From NCBI GenBank assembly GCA_965226245.1, contig CBDDCL010000003.1, positions 1 to 43,711 on the forward strand: a stretch of DNA of 43,711 bases, written 5' to 3'. Positions 1-8,294 of this stretch are shown in pieces (position 1 is the first letter of the stretch; every line of letters starts with the position of its first letter). The DNA is from CBDCYS01 sp965226245. GTDB taxonomy: Bacteria > Acidobacteriota > Terriglobia > Bryobacterales > UBA6623. The notes under the pieces are model-generated. The model did no database searches. It saw nothing but the letters and a program-made list of their open reading frames with translations, and was not told where the DNA came from. Both the position numbers and the translations under genes were made by a program.

Positions 1-876
1 GGCAGGCTGGAAACCCAAAACTACACGCCGGCATACGCAGAACGTGAAATGGAAGAAGGGGAGGTTCATGACGAAGGAAAGGGAAAACAGTACGAGCCGC
101 CTGATGCGATTGAGCGGACGCTGACAGGGGCCTCCTTATCCGCGGGTCTTCACGCCAATACGTGGAAGGACGGTGCGCTCGTGATGAACTACGCGCACTC
201 GTATCGCGCGCCGGCTCTGGAAGAGCTCTACAATTTTGGCCCGCACGCGGGCACACTGTCGTTTGAAATCGGTGATCCGCGGCTCGAAGCGGAAACAGGC
301 AACGGCGTGGATCTCTCCCTTCGCCACAACGGCAGCCGTATACGAGGAGAGTTCAACCTCTTCTACTACAATTTCGACAATTTCATCTTTCCTTTCGCAC
401 CTGGCGAGGAGGAAGATGGGCTGCCAGTGATCGAGTTCACCCAGCGCTACGCACGATTCATGGGAACCGAGGCCGGTCTGGATCTCGCCATTCACCACCA
501 CCTATGGCTAAACCTGGGCGCGGACTTTGTCGATGCGCAAGAAACCAACCTGAACACTCCTCTGCCCCGCATACCACCGTTGCGCGGCAAGATCGGTTTC
601 GATTTCGACTACAGCGGCTTCCGCTTCACACCGCAACTGATCCTCGCGAGCCAACAGCACCAGATATATACCAGCGAAACACGCACTCCCGGCTATGCCG
701 TTGTAAATTTGAAGGCTTCCTATACGCTTGTCCAGCAGCATTTGGTGCATCAATTCTCCGTGAATGTCTTCAACATCGGCGACCGCCTTTACCGCAACCA
801 CTCGTCGTTCATCAAGGACTTCGCACCGGAAATCGGCCGTGGTGTACGGTTCACCTACACAATGCGTTTCTTCTAG
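1..876 (+). CDS. TonB-dependent receptor, C-terminal half (continues from 42152-43711 across the junction)
   Basis: Open from base 1 with no start, ending at TAG 874-876. It encodes about 290 residues of an outer-membrane beta-barrel. Typical late-barrel features are visible: YAHSYRAPALEELYNFGPH near the start, DPRLEAETGNGVDLS strand pairs, and a C-terminal aromatic residue (TYTMRFF) as expected for BAM-dependent barrel insertion. The first residues (GRLETQNYTPAY) match the expected continuation of the strand that ends at base 43711. An acidic His-containing loop (about residues 16-30) continues the metal-binding character of the N-terminal half. The simplest reading is one receptor of about 809 residues on a circular molecule. 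The alternative, two separate receptor fragments, would need both to break at the same alignment position. Confidence 0.9.
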   Translation, partial: GRLETQNYTPAYAEREMEEGEVHDEGKGKQYEPPDAIERTLTGASLSAGLHANTWKDGALVMNYAHSYRAPALEELYNFGPHAGTLSFEIGDPRLEAETGNGVDLSLRHNGSRIRGEFNLFYYNFDNFIFPFAPGEEEDGLPVIEFTQRYARFMGTEAGLDLAIHHHLWLNLGADFVDAQETNLNTPLPRIPPLRGKIGFDFDYSGFRFTPQLILASQQHQIYTSETRTPGYAVVNLKASYTLVQQHLVHQFSVNVFNIGDRLYRNHSSFIKDFAPEIGRGVRFTYTMRFF

Positions 877-1002
877 AACATACCCCGGTAAAAATTGGAA
901 AACTAATCGTGCAGGTTTGGAGCGGCTTCTGCTGGCAGGTCGTCTGCTGAGTTCAGGTGCAAATATAAACTACAAGCTTTACCTTGATGACTATCCAGTT
1001 AG

Positions 1003-1130
1003 GGAATGTGTCGCAACTTTGACCAACGGCGGCCAAACGGCTGTTTCGCAAGGCTCTCAGCGATCCATCGCATCCCCAGCCCCGCGTCATCAACACCGAT
1101 CAAAAACGCCTCTACGGCTCGGCGCTTCCA
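1003..1130 (+). pseudogene. IS6-family transposase relic
   Basis: Reading from 1029, the frame gives AAKRLFRKALSDPSHPQPRV then INTDQKRLYGSALPE. This matches the segment of IS6/IS26-type DDE transposases that normally reads AAKRFFRKAL...PRVI.VD..PAY. Only about 35 residues remain. Just upstream, GTGTCGCAACTTTGACC (about 1009-1025) resembles an IS6-family terminal repeat, so this looks like an internally deleted element that kept one end and a piece of the catalytic domain. It runs directly into a Tn3 fragment. Confidence 0.6.
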
Positions 1131-1376
1131 GAGATCTCGGGCTGGTCGTCAGCACGATCGTGCTCTGGAAACACCCGCTACATGAACCTTGCCCTCGGCC
1201 AGCTACGCGCCGAGGGCAAGGTGCTCCGGGGACGAGGACATCGAGCTTCTTTTCCTACTGGTACATGAGCACATCAACCTGCCCGGGCACTATTACTTCG
1301 GCCTGACCGAGGCGGTGTAACGCGGTGAGCTCCGATCCCTCAGAGACCCGCGAGATGCAATTGAGAAGCTCTAATT
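1131..1376 (+). pseudogene. tnpA: Tn3-family transposase (TnpA) C-terminal relic
   Basis: Pieces of the Tn3 TnpA C-terminus occur in successive frames: GLVVSTIVLW, NTRYMNLALGQLRAEGK, DEDIELLFLLVHEHINLPGH followed by YYFGLTEAV, a TAA stop, then RGELRSLRDP. These correspond to the conserved VVxxIVxWNTxY, LRAEG and HEHINxLGRYxF blocks. At least two frameshifts (one consistent with an extra A in TGGAAACACC) and one stop make it nonfunctional. It reads outward toward the Tn3-type inverted repeat at 1393-1430, which is the normal arrangement for tnpA. Confidence 0.75.
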
Positions 1377-1392
1377 GCCCCGGTACGACGCG

Positions 1393-1430
1393 AAAACACA
1401 AGGTTTTCGTTCCATTGCTGCTCGGACCCC
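1393..1430 (+). repeat. Tn3-family terminal inverted repeat (outer end at 1430)
   Basis: Contains GGTTTTCGTTCCATTG...GGACCCC. This closely follows the end of the classical 38-bp Tn3 inverted repeat (TTTTCGTTCCACTGAGCGTC then AGACCCC). It lies just beyond the TnpA C-terminal relic and marks the outer edge of a decayed Tn3 element. Confidence 0.75.
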
Positions 1431-1453
1431 GAGCATGAAAAAATGGGCAGCCT

Positions 1454-1693
1454 ATGAAACATAACTTCTCCTTATTCCTGATTTCCTCAATCCTACTTTG
1501 CGCCGCTGCGGCGACTCTCGTTGCCCAGGGGGGCACCGCTGAACCACTGTCTTGCGCGGATCACTCCATCACCGCTCGTGCCGTTCGCACCCCGGAGGGC
1601 GTTGAGGCGTTCGTTCAATGCGCCTACGAGTTCGTCCAAGAAGTGGGCTTTGAGGAGGCCCGCCGGGCCTTTAACTTATTTTTTCTGAATTAG
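1454..1693 (+). CDS. Truncated secreted protein, probably Cache-type sensor-domain N-terminus
   Basis: 79 residues. A clear Sec signal peptide (KHNFSLFLISSILLCAAAATLVAQ) is followed by a mature part with TPEGVEAFVQCAYEFVQEVG and FEEARRAFN. That pattern resembles the first helices of single-Cache domains, where a long helix is followed by a KALAEFN-like turn. The normal domain would continue past residue 70, but here the frame runs into an AT-rich LFFLN end and stops, so the gene looks cut short. The ATG at 1454 lies only 24 bp beyond the Tn3 repeat, so the native promoter may be lost. Function is not established. Confidence 0.55.
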   Translation: MKHNFSLFLISSILLCAAAATLVAQGGTAEPLSCADHSITARAVRTPEGVEAFVQCAYEFVQEVGFEEARRAFNLFFLN

Positions 1694-1826
1694 CTGAGAC
1701 CTAACCTGACATGTAGTCGTGATAAGTGGCGTCTTCAGACTCCCGACGAAGGGGAAGGAGACAACGACAATGACTCAAGCGCAGAAAGTGATCAAAACGT
1801 TTCCCGTTGTTGCTCGATCAAGGGGA
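1694..1826. other. Junction of short relics
   Basis: No complete gene. It holds GAGACCTAACCT (1697-1708), which recurs inverted near 41444-41455. It also holds a short plus-strand start (MTQAQKVIKTF from about 1770, after GGGGAAGGAGACAACGAC) that looks like the first codons of another insertion-sequence ORF. On the minus strand are the first residues of an IS3 OrfB (DKMIPLIEQQRETF then stop). Confidence 0.4.
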
Positions 1827-2147
1827 TCATCTTGTCTTTGAAGACGCGGCACTCGGAAGCTGTTGTTCCTCGAGCCGCGCCAAGGCCTTTTTTAACAGGG
1901 CGTTCTCCATCGTGAGCCGGCCCAGCATCTGCTCCAGCTCGCTCACCTGGACCTGCTCGTCATTGGGCTCGCGGTCGCGCTGAAAGGCTCGTTCGGGATC
2001 GCGGCGCAGCTGTTGCCGCCACTTGCTCAAAAGCGTCGGATGGATCTCATGTCGCCGCGCCACGGCGGCGACCGAGGCTCCCGCCTCGACCTGTCTCACC
2101 GCCCGCAACTTGAACTCGGCGGAAAACTTTCTCCTGGACAACATCAT
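1827..2147 (-). CDS. IS3-family transposase OrfA (orphan)
   Basis: About 106 residues. The N-terminal helix-turn-helix has the HTH_Tnp_1 signature (RRKFSAEFKLRAVRQVEAGA, then VAAVARRHEIHPTLLSKWR). A leucine-zipper-like tail follows (SELEQMLGRLTMENALLKKA), as in IS3/IS911 OrfA. The ATG at 2147 is preferred because GGAGAGG lies 4 bases upstream; an in-frame ATG at 2162 is possible. OrfB begins at the expected place but stops after about 18 codons, so no full OrfAB transposase can be made. The element is a dead remnant unless complemented. Confidence 0.85.
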   Translation of the reverse strand: MMLSRRKFSAEFKLRAVRQVEAGASVAAVARRHEIHPTLLSKWRQQLRRDPERAFQRDREPNDEQVQVSELEQMLGRLTMENALLKKALARLEEQQLPSAASSKTR

Positions 2148-2267
2148 GGCACCTCTCTCCATTCACTGTAAAAAGATGCTTAACGAGTTGTCTCATTTTC
2201 GGGGTCCACTCCAGGTTTCCAAGTTGCTGAAGCTCAAGTCGTGAGTAGCGAGGGAACTCCTAATGGA

Positions 2268-2444
2268 GGCCCCAAACTCAAATTCCGCAGCTTCTCCAGG
2301 CAGATCACGGAGGTCCAACTCGGCCGAAAAGTCCTGAACACAATGACCGCGCTCGGACGGCCTGTGTTCGAACGCATCTCCTGACACTACCGCTTGGGGA
2401 AAGGGGGAATTCCGTTTCCATCCCTATCCGTGCAACAAGGCTCA
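2268..2444 (+). mobile_element. 3' end fragment of the IS5-family element found at 11798-12895
   Basis: Nearly identical to 12722-12895. It encodes the last ~38 residues of that transposase (SFSRQITEVQLGRKVLNTM then TALGRPVFERIS, stop at 2382-2384) plus the 3' noncoding end finishing GTGCAACAAG. Differences are few (for example FERIS against FERIA), indicating a recent relationship. It ends 8 bp from the stop of the cation ATPase. Confidence 0.85.
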
Positions 2445-2452
2445 GCCCGCAC

Positions 2453-5227
2453 TTATCTGGCTGGTGGGTCCCTTGACGGGGTGACGGCCCCGTTGTGGCC
2501 CCGCTCTCTCTCAAACCATTTCTGCGCCTCGTATCCCCAGAAGACCACCGTACTGAGCGCTAGAGTAACACTTAGGTCTCGCGCCGAGAGCGTTGCCGTT
2601 TCAAAGATAGCCTGCATAAACGGCAGATAGACCACGCCAAGGTGCAGCAGCGTGGACAGCCCTACGGCGGCAAGCAGTGCTTTGTTCGTCAACAGGCCGA
2701 TCGAGAACAGCGATGCCCGCTGGGAACGGATGGTCATCGCGAGTGACATCTGAGAGAAGGTGAGTGTTGTGAACAGCATCGTTTGCCACGTAGCTTCACC
2801 GGCTTGCCAATAGATGTAGCCTACGCCCAGTGAAGCCAACCCCATCAGGATGCCGAGCCCCATAATGTCCCGGGCCACGTGCTGACCAAAGATCCCCTCA
2901 CCGGGAGGATGGGGGCCACGCTGCATAATATCTTTTTCAGCCGGCTCCACACCGAGGGCTAGAGCCGGCAGGCCGTCCGTGACCAGGTTCATCCAGAGGA
3001 TCTGGATAGGCAAGAGTGGGAGGGGCATTCCCATTAACGGCCCCAACAGCATGACCCAAAGCTCGCCGGAGTTGCACGAAAGCAAGTACTTGATGAACTT
3101 ACGGATATTGTCGAAGATAATCCGCCCCTGCTCGACGGCTGCCACAATGGTGGCGAAGTTATCGTCCTGCAATACCATGTCGGAAGCTTCTTTGGAGACG
3201 TCAGTGCCGGTGATCCCCATTGCCACACCGATGTCGGCCTTCTTCAGAGCCGGAGCGTCGTTGACCCCATCGCCCGTCATGGCCACAATGTGCCCTCGGT
3301 TTTGCAGCGCTTCAACGATTTTGAGCTTGTGCTCCGGAGAGACCCGGGCGTACACTGCCGCGCTTTCGACGACGTCCTCCAGTTCCTCAACCGACAGCTT
3401 GTCCAGATCCTGACCGGTCAGAAGTTTGCCGTTGGTGGTCATTGCAAGCTGTCGAGCGATGTGCCGGGCTGTCAACGGATGATCGCCTGTGATCATCAAA
3501 GCCCGGAGCCCGGCGACCCGGCAGGTGGCAACCGCCTCCTTCACTTCGGGTCGTGGCGGATCGATCATTCCTACTAGGCCGACAAAGATGAGGTGTCTTT
3601 CAAGAGTCTCCTCCCCGTGATTCCCTGCAAATGTTTCAAGTGGCCGAATTGCCACGCCCAAAACGCGCAAGCCCTCCCGCGCCAGTTGGTCGTTCCCGCC
3701 CAGAATCTGTTGGCGCCATGCCTCATCCATCGGAACAGGATGACTGCCTGCCCAAACATGGGTGGAAACTTGCAACAGGTTATCCATGGCACCTTTTGTC
3801 ACGGCTAGATGGGTAGCCGATGCCATCGATCGGTGATCCCTGAAGGTGGCCGCCAACCCTGGAGGGACAAGACGCCAGTCAGCAGGGAGGCGGTGGACCG
3901 TCGTCATGCGCTTCCGTTCCGAATCGAAGGGAATCTCGTCAACACGCGGGAAGATTCGTTCGAGATCTGTCTTGACAAACCCTTCACGGGCGGCTGCAAG
4001 GATCAGTGCGCCTTCGGTCGGGTCCCCAATTGCCCGATAAGGATTGCGAGGCTCATCATTCACCTCCAAGACCGCGTCGTTGCAGAGGGCACCAGCTGTA
4101 AGCAACAGTGCTTTTGTGGGCCGGGCGATCGCTGTGGCTTCTGCCCGTTCTAAAGAGGCATCGCGAACCGGACTCAGGTCGGTTCGCCCGTCGGCCGTCT
4201 GCAGCGTTGTAACGGTCATCCTGTTCTGGGTCAAAGTGCCCGTTTTGTCGGAGCAAATGACGGTCACTGAGCCAAGTGTCTCGACGGCGGGCAGCTTGCG
4301 AATGAGGGCGCGCCGCTTCAACATTCGTTGCGCACCCAAGGCAAGCACGATGGTCACGACGGCAGGCAGCCCTTCGGGAACCGCAGCAACCGCGAGGCTG
4401 ACGGCCGTGAGAAACATTAAGTGGATGTTTTCACCGCGCAGCATGCCGAAGAGGAAGATCACGGTCACGATTCCCAAAGCGACCACTGCTAGCACTCGCC
4501 CAAGTTGGTCCAAGCGGCCCTGTAGGGGTGTCGGCTCTGGCTCGACGGTTTGGAGCAAGTCTGCAATGCGGCCCAATTCGGTTTGCATGCCGGTTGCGGT
4601 GATCACCGCCAAGGCACGGCCGTAGGTCACCGTCGTACCCATGTAGGCCATGTTGAGTCGGTCGCCTAAAGCTGGGCTAGTCTCATATACAAGCTGTGCG
4701 TCTTTTTCGACGGGTTCCGATTCCCCGGTTAGCGCAGCTTCCTGGATTCGCAGATTCGCGCTCTCGAACAGTCGCCCGTCGGCGGGCACTAGATTCCCTG
4801 CCTCGAGCAAGACGATATCCCCTGGTACCAGGTCGCGCGAAGAGATTTCACACAGATGCGAGTCCCGCCGAACCTTAACCTTGGGCACCGCCATGCGTTT
4901 TAGTGCGGCCATGGCTTGTTCGGCCCGATACTCCTCTCGCACACCCAGAAAAGCGTTTACGATAACGATGACTAAGATCGCTATCGCATTCTTGTAGTCT
5001 CCCAGGGCGGCAGAAATGGCCGAGGCCACGATGAGAACCACCACGAGGGTCGCGGTGAGCTGCTCCCAGAGGATCAACCATCGGCTCTTGGGTGGCTTTT
5101 CAACGAGAGCGTTCGCCCCGTATCGGGCAAGACGGCCCCTGGCTTCCTCGCCGGATAGGCCTTGGTCTGGATTGGTTTCTAACCGCGCCAGTACTTCGGT
5201 CGAATCGAGTTGATACCAGTTACTCAC
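2453..5227 (-). CDS. P2A-type cation-transporting ATPase (Ca2+-ATPase-like)
   Basis: 924 residues, full length for a P2-type pump. Order of parts: cation-ATPase N domain (1-75); TM1-2 (about 57-96); actuator domain with TGES (167-170); TM3-4 with PEGLP (284-288), the ion-site motif of P2 ATPases; phosphorylation site DKTGT (327-331); nucleotide domain; hinge TGDGVNDAP; and a C-terminal TM block with WMNLVTDGLPALALGVEP. PEGLP and that C-terminal pattern point to Ca2+ or Mn2+ rather than heavy-metal P1B pumps, because no CPC motif is present. The start is GTG at 5225-5227, with only 22 bp between it and an IS1380 end at 5250-5267, so the original promoter is gone and transcription may come from the IS. 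The final residues sit against an IS5 fragment and may not be original. Confidence 0.93.
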   Translation of the reverse strand: MSNWYQLDSTEVLARLETNPDQGLSGEEARGRLARYGANALVEKPPKSRWLILWEQLTATLVVVLIVASAISAALGDYKNAIAILVIVIVNAFLGVREEYRAEQAMAALKRMAVPKVKVRRDSHLCEISSRDLVPGDIVLLEAGNLVPADGRLFESANLRIQEAALTGESEPVEKDAQLVYETSPALGDRLNMAYMGTTVTYGRALAVITATGMQTELGRIADLLQTVEPEPTPLQGRLDQLGRVLAVVALGIVTVIFLFGMLRGENIHLMFLTAVSLAVAAVPEGLPAVVTIVLALGAQRMLKRRALIRKLPAVETLGSVTVICSDKTGTLTQNRMTVTTLQTADGRTDLSPVRDASLERAEATAIARPTKALLLTAGALCNDAVLEVNDEPRNPYRAIGDPTEGALILAAAREGFVKTDLERIFPRVDEIPFDSERKRMTTVHRLPADWRLVPPGLAATFRDHRSMASATHLAVTKGAMDNLLQVSTHVWAGSHPVPMDEAWRQQILGGNDQLAREGLRVLGVAIRPLETFAGNHGEETLERHLIFVGLVGMIDPPRPEVKEAVATCRVAGLRALMITGDHPLTARHIARQLAMTTNGKLLTGQDLDKLSVEELEDVVESAAVYARVSPEHKLKIVEALQNRGHIVAMTGDGVNDAPALKKADIGVAMGITGTDVSKEASDMVLQDDNFATIVAAVEQGRIIFDNIRKFIKYLLSCNSGELWVMLLGPLMGMPLPLLPIQILWMNLVTDGLPALALGVEPAEKDIMQRGPHPPGEGIFGQHVARDIMGLGILMGLASLGVGYIYWQAGEATWQTMLFTTLTFSQMSLAMTIRSQRASLFSIGLLTNKALLAAVGLSTLLHLGVVYLPFMQAIFETATLSARDLSVTLALSTVVFWGYEAQKWFERERGHNGAVTPSRDPPAR

Positions 5228-5249
5228 GATCGATTCCGCACGGCTTGAC

Positions 5250-5705
5250 CCAGGATTTCCATTTTGGCTATCCCGGCACCGGTACTGTAGCCGACCCGGA
5301 GCTGCGATGCAACGGTTTCTGTCTTCCTGTCGCGTTCAACCCTCCCTTCACTCCCGCCCGGGCGTCAAACGCGGCGCGACGGTCGCGTTCGAGCTCGCCC
5401 GGGGGGCATGCGACGATACCGCTCCGACGTTGCCCTGCGGCAACTCCCCAACTCCGGCCGCTCCGCGCGAGGCGCTTTAGCCTCCCGGCACAGGTAGCGC
5501 CCAGATCCGCCGCAGCATGTCGCCGAACAGCTTGCGGTTCAGATGCCCTTCGGCCAGCAAGAGCCAGTAATAGCGGGCGTGTTTGACCAGCCGACCGCCG
5601 GTCTTCATCAGCCGGTGCGGTAGGCTTGTCAGCGACCAGCTCTTGATTCGCTGCGGCAGTCCCAGCCGCCGCCAGAGATTGCCCAGGTTGTAGGCCAGAA
5701 CGGCG
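5250..5705 (-). mobile_element. IS1380-family element, 3' remnant with C-terminal transposase fragment
   Basis: The 5477-5700 part encodes about 75 residues (YNLGNLWRRLGLPQRIKSWS..., ending RIWALPVPGG). These match the C-terminus of the complete IS1380 transposase at 39622-40953 almost residue for residue. The element end CCAGGATTTCCATTTTGG at 5250-5267 is shared with 39396-39413. The 5' part was removed where an IS5 element now begins (about 5706). The DNA between the stop and the end differs from the intact copy, so the two are related but distinct elements. Confidence 0.8.
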
Positions 5706-6810
5706 TTGGTGCATGAATCGGAACTGGCCCGCAACGAACCCGACTCACAGGTCCATCACCTACCAAGAGCGTACGACGATGGCCTACCGAGCTCGGCCAT
5801 CCGGTTGAGGATGTGACACCCGATCGCGGCTTCTCTGCGTTGCGCCTTGTTGTGCCTCGCCTTCAGGCCGCCTCCGAACACGGACTTGTATCGGAAGAAG
5901 CTGTTCTCAACGCGCGCCTGCTGTCGGTAGCCCGACTCCTTCTGCCACTCCCGTCGCCCGACCTGGCGAATCCTCTCAAGAGCCGTGTCACGCTGCGCCC
6001 AGGGGCCGTCGGTGGGCCCCGCCGACACCGCAGAGCGACGAGGGGGGATCACAATCACGACGTTCTCTGTACCGGCCCGCGCTGGCCCGATCGTAGACCG
6101 ACCTGTGGTCGTAGGTCCCGTCCGCCGTGAAACGCCGGATGGGAACTTCGAGCGGGGCGAGAAGATCAGGGAGTGTGGAGGCGTCGTCCCGGCTGCTCGC
6201 TGTGAGTTCGGCCGCCACAATGAACCCCTCGACATCCACTCCGATGTGCAGCTTCCGCCAATCCCGGCGTTTCTTCGATGCCTTGTGCTTGTGCGCGTTC
6301 CATTCGCCGCGACCCAGAATCTTGAGCCCTGTGGAATCAACGATCAGGTCGATCGGGCCGTCGTGGGCTCGGGTCAGGGCCGGCACCACAACGATTTGGT
6401 TCCGGCGCGAGAGGGTGGTGTGGTCCGGGGCCTTGAGGTCGCGGCTCATCAAGCTGAGCAGCGAGTCCAGAAACCCCTCCGTCTGGCGAAGCGGTAGGCC
6501 GAAGACGACCCGCAGCGTCAACGCGGTCCGGATCGCGAGGTTCGAGTATCGACGCTGCCCTCCGCGGAGACCGTTCTTCGGTGGTATCCACGCGGCAATC
6601 GCATCCTCGCTCAGCCAGATCGTGACGTCCCCGCGGCTCCTGAGGCCACGCTCGTACTCCCTCCAGTTCCGGATTCTGCACTTCGTCTTGTACTGGCGGT
6701 TGATTCGGCTCGACTTCCCTGCGGCCATGACGTTGCCCCCTTGATCTCCATGATGGACCGGAACCCTCCGCCGATGCTAGCGTGCCCGCTTACGCCGATT
6801 CATGCACCAA
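5706..6810 (-). mobile_element. IS5-family insertion sequence with frameshifted transposase
   Basis: Bounded by inverted repeats TTGGTGCATGAATCGG (5706-5721) and its complement (6795-6810), about 1.1 kb, the usual IS5 size. The right end abuts a Tn3 tnpA stub and the left end cuts an IS1380 copy, so it inserted late. No clear target duplication is visible, which suggests later rearrangement or imprecise boundaries. Confidence 0.8.
5756..6728 (-). pseudogene. IS5-family transposase, single frameshift
   Basis: The first ~220 residues (ATG at 6728) read the N-terminal and first DDE blocks: RNWREYERGLRSRGDVTIWL, GGQRRYSNLAIRTALTLR, and DSTGLKILGRGEW with its catalytic Asp. Near 6070 (the GGGCCGGTAC region) the frame is lost. 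The remaining catalytic part continues in another frame: VVIVIPPRRSAV, ALERIRQVGRREWQKESGYR, then VENSFFRYKSVFG with the final catalytic Glu. One base change in length would restore a protein of about 325 residues, so the inactivation is recent. It is clearly different from the IS5 transposase at 11864-12841. Confidence 0.85.
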
Positions 6811-7011
6811 TGCCCTTATCAGGCGGTAATAGAAGGGGCCCTCCAGTAGCCGCATACGGTTCATGGAGCTCAAGCGGTTTGCTGCCCCCCGCCGGATGGC
6901 GACGAGATCCTGGTCGGCACTCGTCAGCATGAATGCTCTGATCAGGTCATCGCTCGGGATTTCCTCGGGAAAGCTGGCCAACTCAGTCTCTGAGAAAATA
7001 GATGCCGGCAC
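6811..7011 (-). pseudogene. tnpA: Tn3-family TnpA N-terminal stub (DUF4158 start)
   Basis: Begins MPASIFSETELASFPEEIPS then DDLIRAFMLTSADQDLV, followed by RRGAANRL. This is the DUF4158-like N-terminus of Tn3-family transposases. After about 50 residues it loses similarity and is cut by the IS5 right end at 6810. It is divergent from the resolvase gene at 7128, the arrangement of the Tn3 subgroup. Confidence 0.75.
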
Positions 7012-7127
7012 TGATGTCTCTTCCGATGGGAGCCGAGGGTTTCCGAGTCGTAGTTTAAGATACCGATTGTGAGACCCCCCAAGGCACGAATTTCGCTCCG
7101 TTCTCAGGCGTCACAGAAACGGTCGTT
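7012..7127. other. Candidate res region between divergent tnpA and tnpR
   Basis: In Tn3-type elements the resolution site and both promoters lie between divergent tnpA and tnpR. This 116-bp gap holds that position. A TTTCGCTCCGTTCTCAGG string (7091-7108) resembles the terminal repeat of the IS21 element at 36801-36818. I could not define resolvase sub-sites by eye. Confidence 0.45.
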
Positions 7128-7751
7128 TTGGAGACGCCAGTGCTGATCGGCTACGCGCGGATCTCGAAGGCGGACGGTTCCCAGAGCCTCGACCTGCAGA
7201 TGGATGTTCTGCGCGAGGCCGGCGTCAGCGACGACGCGATCTACCAGGACCAAGCGTCCGGACAGCGTCAGGACCGCCCGGGACTCGCCGCCTTCCTCAA
7301 GGCGGCGCGACAGGGAGACGTGATCGTCGTCTGGAGGCTAGATCGCCTCGGTCGCAATCTCCGCCATCTCGTCAACCTGGTGCAGGACCTCAACGACAGG
7401 GACATCGGGATCCGGGTGCTCGCCGGCCAAGGGGCCAGCATCGACACCACGACGGCCAGCGGAAAGTTGGTCTTCGCGATCTTCGCGGCTTTGGCGGAAT
7501 TCTAACGAGAGCTGATCCGGGAACGGACCCTCGCTGGATTGGCCTCTGCACGAGCCAGGGGCAGGAAGGGAGGGCGCCCTCACGCGCTGAGCAAAGCGCA
7601 GGTGCGGCTAGCTCAGGCAGCGATGGCGCAGCGCGACACGAAGGTCAGCGAGCTATGCCTGGAGCTAGGCGTAACCAAGGCGACCATCTACCGCTACGTA
7701 GCGCCAGATGGTTCCTTGAGAAACCGAGGGCGACAGGCCCTGGCTCGCTAG
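7128..7751 (+). pseudogene. tnpR: Serine resolvase (TnpR) interrupted by an in-frame stop
   Basis: The resolvase N-domain is intact: LIGYARIS with the catalytic Ser, YQDQASGQRQDRPGL, VVWRLDRLGRNLRHLV, and the E-helix start SGKLVFAIFAALAEF. TAA at 7503-7505 then interrupts the protein. The same frame continues RELIRERTLAGLASARARGR and ends with a helix-turn-helix (SELCLELGVTKATIYRY), stopping at 7749-7751. A GAA-to-TAA change would explain it, because family members normally read FERELI here. As written, only a truncated catalytic domain lacking DNA binding would be made. The start is TTG 7128 or GTG 7140. Confidence 0.9.
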
Positions 7752-7769
7752 CCGGTCCCAAGAGCGGCC

Positions 7770-7807
7770 CTTAACGTGCGATTTTGCTCCGTTACTGTCG
7801 GAACCCC
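7770..7807 (+). repeat. Tn3-family 38-bp terminal inverted repeat (outer end at 7807)
   Basis: Exactly 38 bp, starting CTTAACGTGCGATTTTGCTC and ending GTCGGAACCCC. It aligns along its length with the Tn3 repeat (CTTAACGTGAGTTTTCGTTC...ACCCC). It lies 18 bp beyond tnpR, closing the transposon on this side. Confidence 0.85.
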
Positions 7808-7826
7808 GTCCTGCGCGCCATATTTA

Positions 7827-7852
7827 AGTAACATAACGTCCTTTATGTTACT
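7827..7852. repeat. 10-bp inverted repeat (AGTAACATAA / TTATGTTACT)
   Basis: AGTAACATAA, a short centre, then TTTATGTTACT: an AT-rich palindrome just outside the Tn3 end. It could be an operator or the end of another element. No gene starts immediately beside it. Confidence 0.5.
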
Positions 7853-7913
7853 CCCAAGGGGGAGGCGGCATGTTCGACCCCGTTTCCGCCCCGCTCCATG
7901 CAACAACGCTCTG

Positions 7914-8252
7914 TTAGTTGAGTTGCGACCGATCCTGCATGTCCATCTGCACCCCCAGACCTTGAAGCGCTTCCATCTTCGCTTTCACCTCGGAAGGGTC
8001 GATCACCCGGAGCGTGTCAAATAGCTCTCGTAGGCTCTCCGGGCCCAACCCACAAACGTTCAGGGCATCGCGGACCTGGGCACAGTTGGGGCAGAGTGTC
8101 TGTTCGGTTCCGCTGTCTTCATTCGTGCCGCCGCACAGCGTGATCGACTCGGTGGCCAACTCACCTACCCAGTCCACGTGCAAGTGGCGATAACGTGCGG
8201 GGCCTTTCATGGCCTTACAGATTACCTCAGGGCGGCATAAGTGTTTGTGCAA
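7914..8252 (-). CDS. Small hypothetical protein with paired cysteines
   Basis: Up to 112 residues; start uncertain (8252, or ATG at 8210 giving about 98 residues beginning MKGPARYRHLHVDWVG). It has LCPNCAQVRDALNVCGLG with a CxxC pair, then an acidic-helical C-terminus (PESLRELFDTLRVIDPSEVK). I do not recognise the family. No competing frame exists, the composition is protein-like, and the segment lies between two mobile elements. A short CCATGCAACAA string (7895-7905) at its 3' side matches the IS5 ends at 11798 and 12912. Confidence 0.5.
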   Translation of the reverse strand: MHKHLCRPEVICKAMKGPARYRHLHVDWVGELATESITLCGGTNEDSGTEQTLCPNCAQVRDALNVCGLGPESLRELFDTLRVIDPSEVKAKMEALQGLGVQMDMQDRSQLN

Positions 8253-8294
8253 GAATTAAACGGCGAGTTCATTACTCCGCCTTTTGCTCCGCTA

